The notes under the pieces: model-generated
Seen by the model: only the letters and a program-made list of their open reading frames with translations
Databases searched by the model: none
Told to the model about the DNA's origin: nothing
Assembly: GCA_902780985.1 (NCBI GenBank)
Contig: CACZHN010000116.1
Coordinates: forward strand, 1-8,142
DNA length: 8,142 bases
DNA from: an uncultured Lachnospiraceae bacterium
GTDB lineage: Bacteria; Bacillota_A; Clostridia; Lachnospirales; Lachnospiraceae
Direction of reading: 5' to 3'
Program-made: the position numbers and the translations under genes
Shown here: piece after piece, positions 7,348 to 8,142 of the stretch
Numbering within the stretch: the stretch's first letter is position 1
Layout: each line of letters begins with the position of its first letter

Positions 7348-7376
7348 TTGCATTATTGTTAAATATGACATATAAT
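7348..7376 (+). promoter_or_regulatory. Sigma-A-type promoter for the lipoprotein gene
   Basis: A perfect -10 box TATAAT (7371-7376) is preceded by TTGCAT (7348-7353) with an ideal 17-nt spacer. The -35 box is only a half match to TTGACA, which would suit a promoter helped by an activator. The predicted start is near 7383, leaving a leader of about 199 nt before the GTG at 7582. Confidence 0.65.
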
Positions 7377-7384
7377 GCACTCAT

Positions 7385-7400
7385 GTCACGAAAACGTGAC
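7385..7400. promoter_or_regulatory. Operator-like perfect palindrome at the predicted start site
   Basis: GTCACG and CGTGAC, separated by AAAA, form a perfect 6-4-6 inverted repeat beginning 9 nt after the -10 box. A protein bound here would block the polymerase, so a repressor operator is the natural reading. It does not match the CcpA cre consensus, and the cognate regulator is not identifiable. In RNA it could form only a short 6-bp hairpin. Confidence 0.5.
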
Positions 7401-7566
7401 GAACTATTATGATGATCCGGGCGGGTGGCTCGGAAAGCCGGTGGCGTTTTTTCGGGAAAAAAACGACCTGTTCTGAACCGGCGTTAGTTGTTTCGGACAA
7501 CTGATAAGGAGAGGTTCGGAGAGTTTAATTTCGAAGAGGCTATTGGTAAAAAAGCACAAATACCAA
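7401..7566 (+). ncRNA. Candidate structured mRNA leader of the lipoprotein gene
   Basis: Several non-overlapping potential stems follow one another in the leader. They are 7427-7430 with 7436-7439 (4 bp), 7445-7452 with 7458-7465 (8 bp), 7471-7479 with 7513-7521 (9 pairs, two of them G-U), and 7543-7548 with 7561-7566 (6 bp, 12-nt loop). The 7471-7521 stem encloses a second 9-pair hairpin, 7483-7491 with 7497-7505 and loop TTCGG, and its purine-rich internal loop contains AAGGAGA. The last stem ends right at the ribosome site. I do not recognise any known riboswitch class. None of the hairpins is followed by a proper T-run, so control by premature termination is not evident; it may simply be a stabilising leader. 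Confidence 0.35.
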
Positions 7567-7573
7567 AAGGAGG
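7567..7573 (+). promoter_or_regulatory. Strong ribosome binding site selecting a GTG start
   Basis: AAGGAGG is a full anti-Shine-Dalgarno match 8 nt before the GTG at 7582, with seven consecutive T between. It marks this GTG, not the in-frame ATG at 7603, as the start, and that choice preserves the basic N-terminus of the signal peptide (MKKFKK). Confidence 0.85.
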
Positions 7574-7581
7574 GTTTTTTT

Positions 7582-8142
7582 GTGAAGAAGTTTAAGAAGG
7601 CTATGGCTCTTTCACTTTCACTTGCTATGGGACTTTCAGTAGTAGCTTGTGGTAATGAGCCGGCAACAACAGAGGCAGCTACATCAGCTGCAACAGAAGC
7701 AGCTACAGAGGCAGCTACAGAAGGTGACACAGAGGCAGCTACAGAGGCAGCTACAGAGTCATCAGGAACAGGCGAGAAGGGAACAATCAATCTCTGGACA
7801 TTCACAGACGAAGTTCCAAAGATGGTTTTCGGATATGAAGTAAATTCTACAATCATCGCTACAACAGATGGTGCATATCAGCCGGCACTTGATCAGGCTC
7901 TTGCAGCAGGTGGCGCTGATGCTCCTGACTTCTACTGCGCAGAGGAAGCTTTCGTTCTTAAGTATACACAGGGCGATATGTCTTCATTCGCAGCTCCATA
8001 CGAAGATCTTGGTATCGACGTACAGGCTGAGATCGACGCAGCTCAGATTGCTCCTTACACAGTTGATATCGGAACAAACAACGACGGTAAGGTAGTAGGA
8101 CTTGGTTATCAGTCAACAGGTGGTGCATTCATCTACAGACGT
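7582..8142 (+). CDS. Carbohydrate ABC transporter substrate-binding lipoprotein, 5' part (3' end outside the window)
   Basis: This is the extracellular binding subunit of an ABC importer, family-1 solute-binding type, probably for a sugar or oligosaccharide; the ligand cannot be read from sequence. It starts with GTG and 187 residues are visible out of an expected 430-480. The signal peptide (about 1-22) has a basic start, a hydrophobic core and lipobox VVAC, so Cys23 should be lipidated and anchor the protein outside the membrane. Residues 30-61 form a Thr-Glu-Ala-Ala repeat linker, followed by the binding domain: INLWTF, then IIATTDGAYQPALDQALAAGGADAPDFYCAE and VGLGYQSTGGAFIYRR. Codon use is strongly biased (ACA, GCT, CTT), suggesting high expression. 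Between VPKMV and YEVNSTII only two residues remain where relatives usually have about a dozen more, so the first helix seems cut short. The permease genes would be expected beyond the right edge. Confidence 0.9.
   Translation, partial: MKKFKKAMALSLSLAMGLSVVACGNEPATTEAATSAATEAATEAATEGDTEAATEAATESSGTGEKGTINLWTFTDEVPKMVFGYEVNSTIIATTDGAYQPALDQALAAGGADAPDFYCAEEAFVLKYTQGDMSSFAAPYEDLGIDVQAEIDAAQIAPYTVDIGTNNDGKVVGLGYQSTGGAFIYRR
7669..7764 (+). repeat. 12-nt tandem repeat encoding the Thr-Glu-Ala-Ala linker
   Basis: Eight in-frame 12-nt units follow one another, with the commonest form ACAGAGGCAGCT (four exact copies at 7669, 7705, 7729 and 7741) and variants between. They encode mostly T-E-A-A, with T-S-A-A, T-E-G-D and T-E-S-S in the other units. 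The array forms the flexible tether between the lipid anchor and the binding domain and could change length by slippage without shifting the frame. Confidence 0.9.

Noticed and set aside
7383..7412. Nine-codon leaderless frame (MSRKRDELL) at the predicted transcript start
   Set aside because: It has no ribosome site, coincides with the palindrome, and is short enough to occur by chance; no run of regulatory codons suggests attenuation.
7445..7465. Hairpin with T6 and A7 arms as an intrinsic terminator in the leader
   Set aside because: The stem is mostly A-T, and no T-run follows on either strand; it is kept only as part of the candidate leader structure.
7669..7764. Short regularly spaced repeats as a possible CRISPR array
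   Set aside because: The units are contiguous, 12 nt, with no spacers, and are translated as a protein linker.
7407..7856. Antisense frame with Ala/Ser/Val repeats and a plus-strand Gln-rich frame (7649-7843) over the lipoprotein gene
   Set aside because: Both are alternative-frame readings of the 12-nt linker repeat; the lipoprotein frame has the signal peptide, lipobox and family motifs.

Overview
The window looks like chromosomal DNA of a Lachnospiraceae-type Clostridia, in the Butyrivibrio/Roseburia/Lachnospira range. The grounds are moderate GC content, strong AGGAG-type ribosome binding sites, a cytoplasmic GH13 amylase, a YerC regulator, a DUF1836 protein, and a carbohydrate-binding lipoprotein with a Thr/Glu/Ala linker typical of this family. 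The genus is inferred from protein character, not from a marker gene. I see no rRNA, tRNA, CRISPR array, transposase or phage gene.

Positions 1-6219 form one tightly packed plus-strand gene train: a citrate synthase entering from the left edge, a cytosolic GH13_5 alpha-amylase, the small TrpR-superfamily regulator YerC, a CNNM/CorC-type membrane ion transporter with CBS domains, a DUF1836 helix-turn-helix protein, and an ABC-F ATPase. Gaps run from 25 nt down to overlaps of 1 and 17 nt, so co-transcription is likely. The functions (TCA entry, glycogen or maltodextrin breakdown, regulation, divalent-cation export, ribosome-associated ATPase) do not form one obvious pathway. A strong hairpin at 6252-6297 closes the train and is probably shared with the convergent gene.

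Positions 6336-7217 on the minus strand encode a single-pass membrane protein of unknown function. Positions 7218-7581 are a divergent regulatory region. It holds a good promoter for each direction, three TGTAAAA direct repeats, a perfect 6-4-6 palindrome at the predicted plus-strand start site, and a leader of about 200 nt with several consecutive potential stems. From 7582 to the right edge runs a GTG-started lipoprotein, the substrate-binding subunit of a family-1 (carbohydrate) ABC importer, cut off by the window end.

The points most worth checking are: (i) the ABC-F protein has lost three separate motifs that all belong to the same composite ATP site while the other site is intact; (ii) the amylase carries Arg for the invariant region-I His and has a shortened domain B; (iii) the lipoprotein gene has a long, possibly structured leader with an operator-like palindrome; (iv) the lipoprotein seems to lack most of the first helix of its binding domain. 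I found no clear new multi-gene defence or mobile system.
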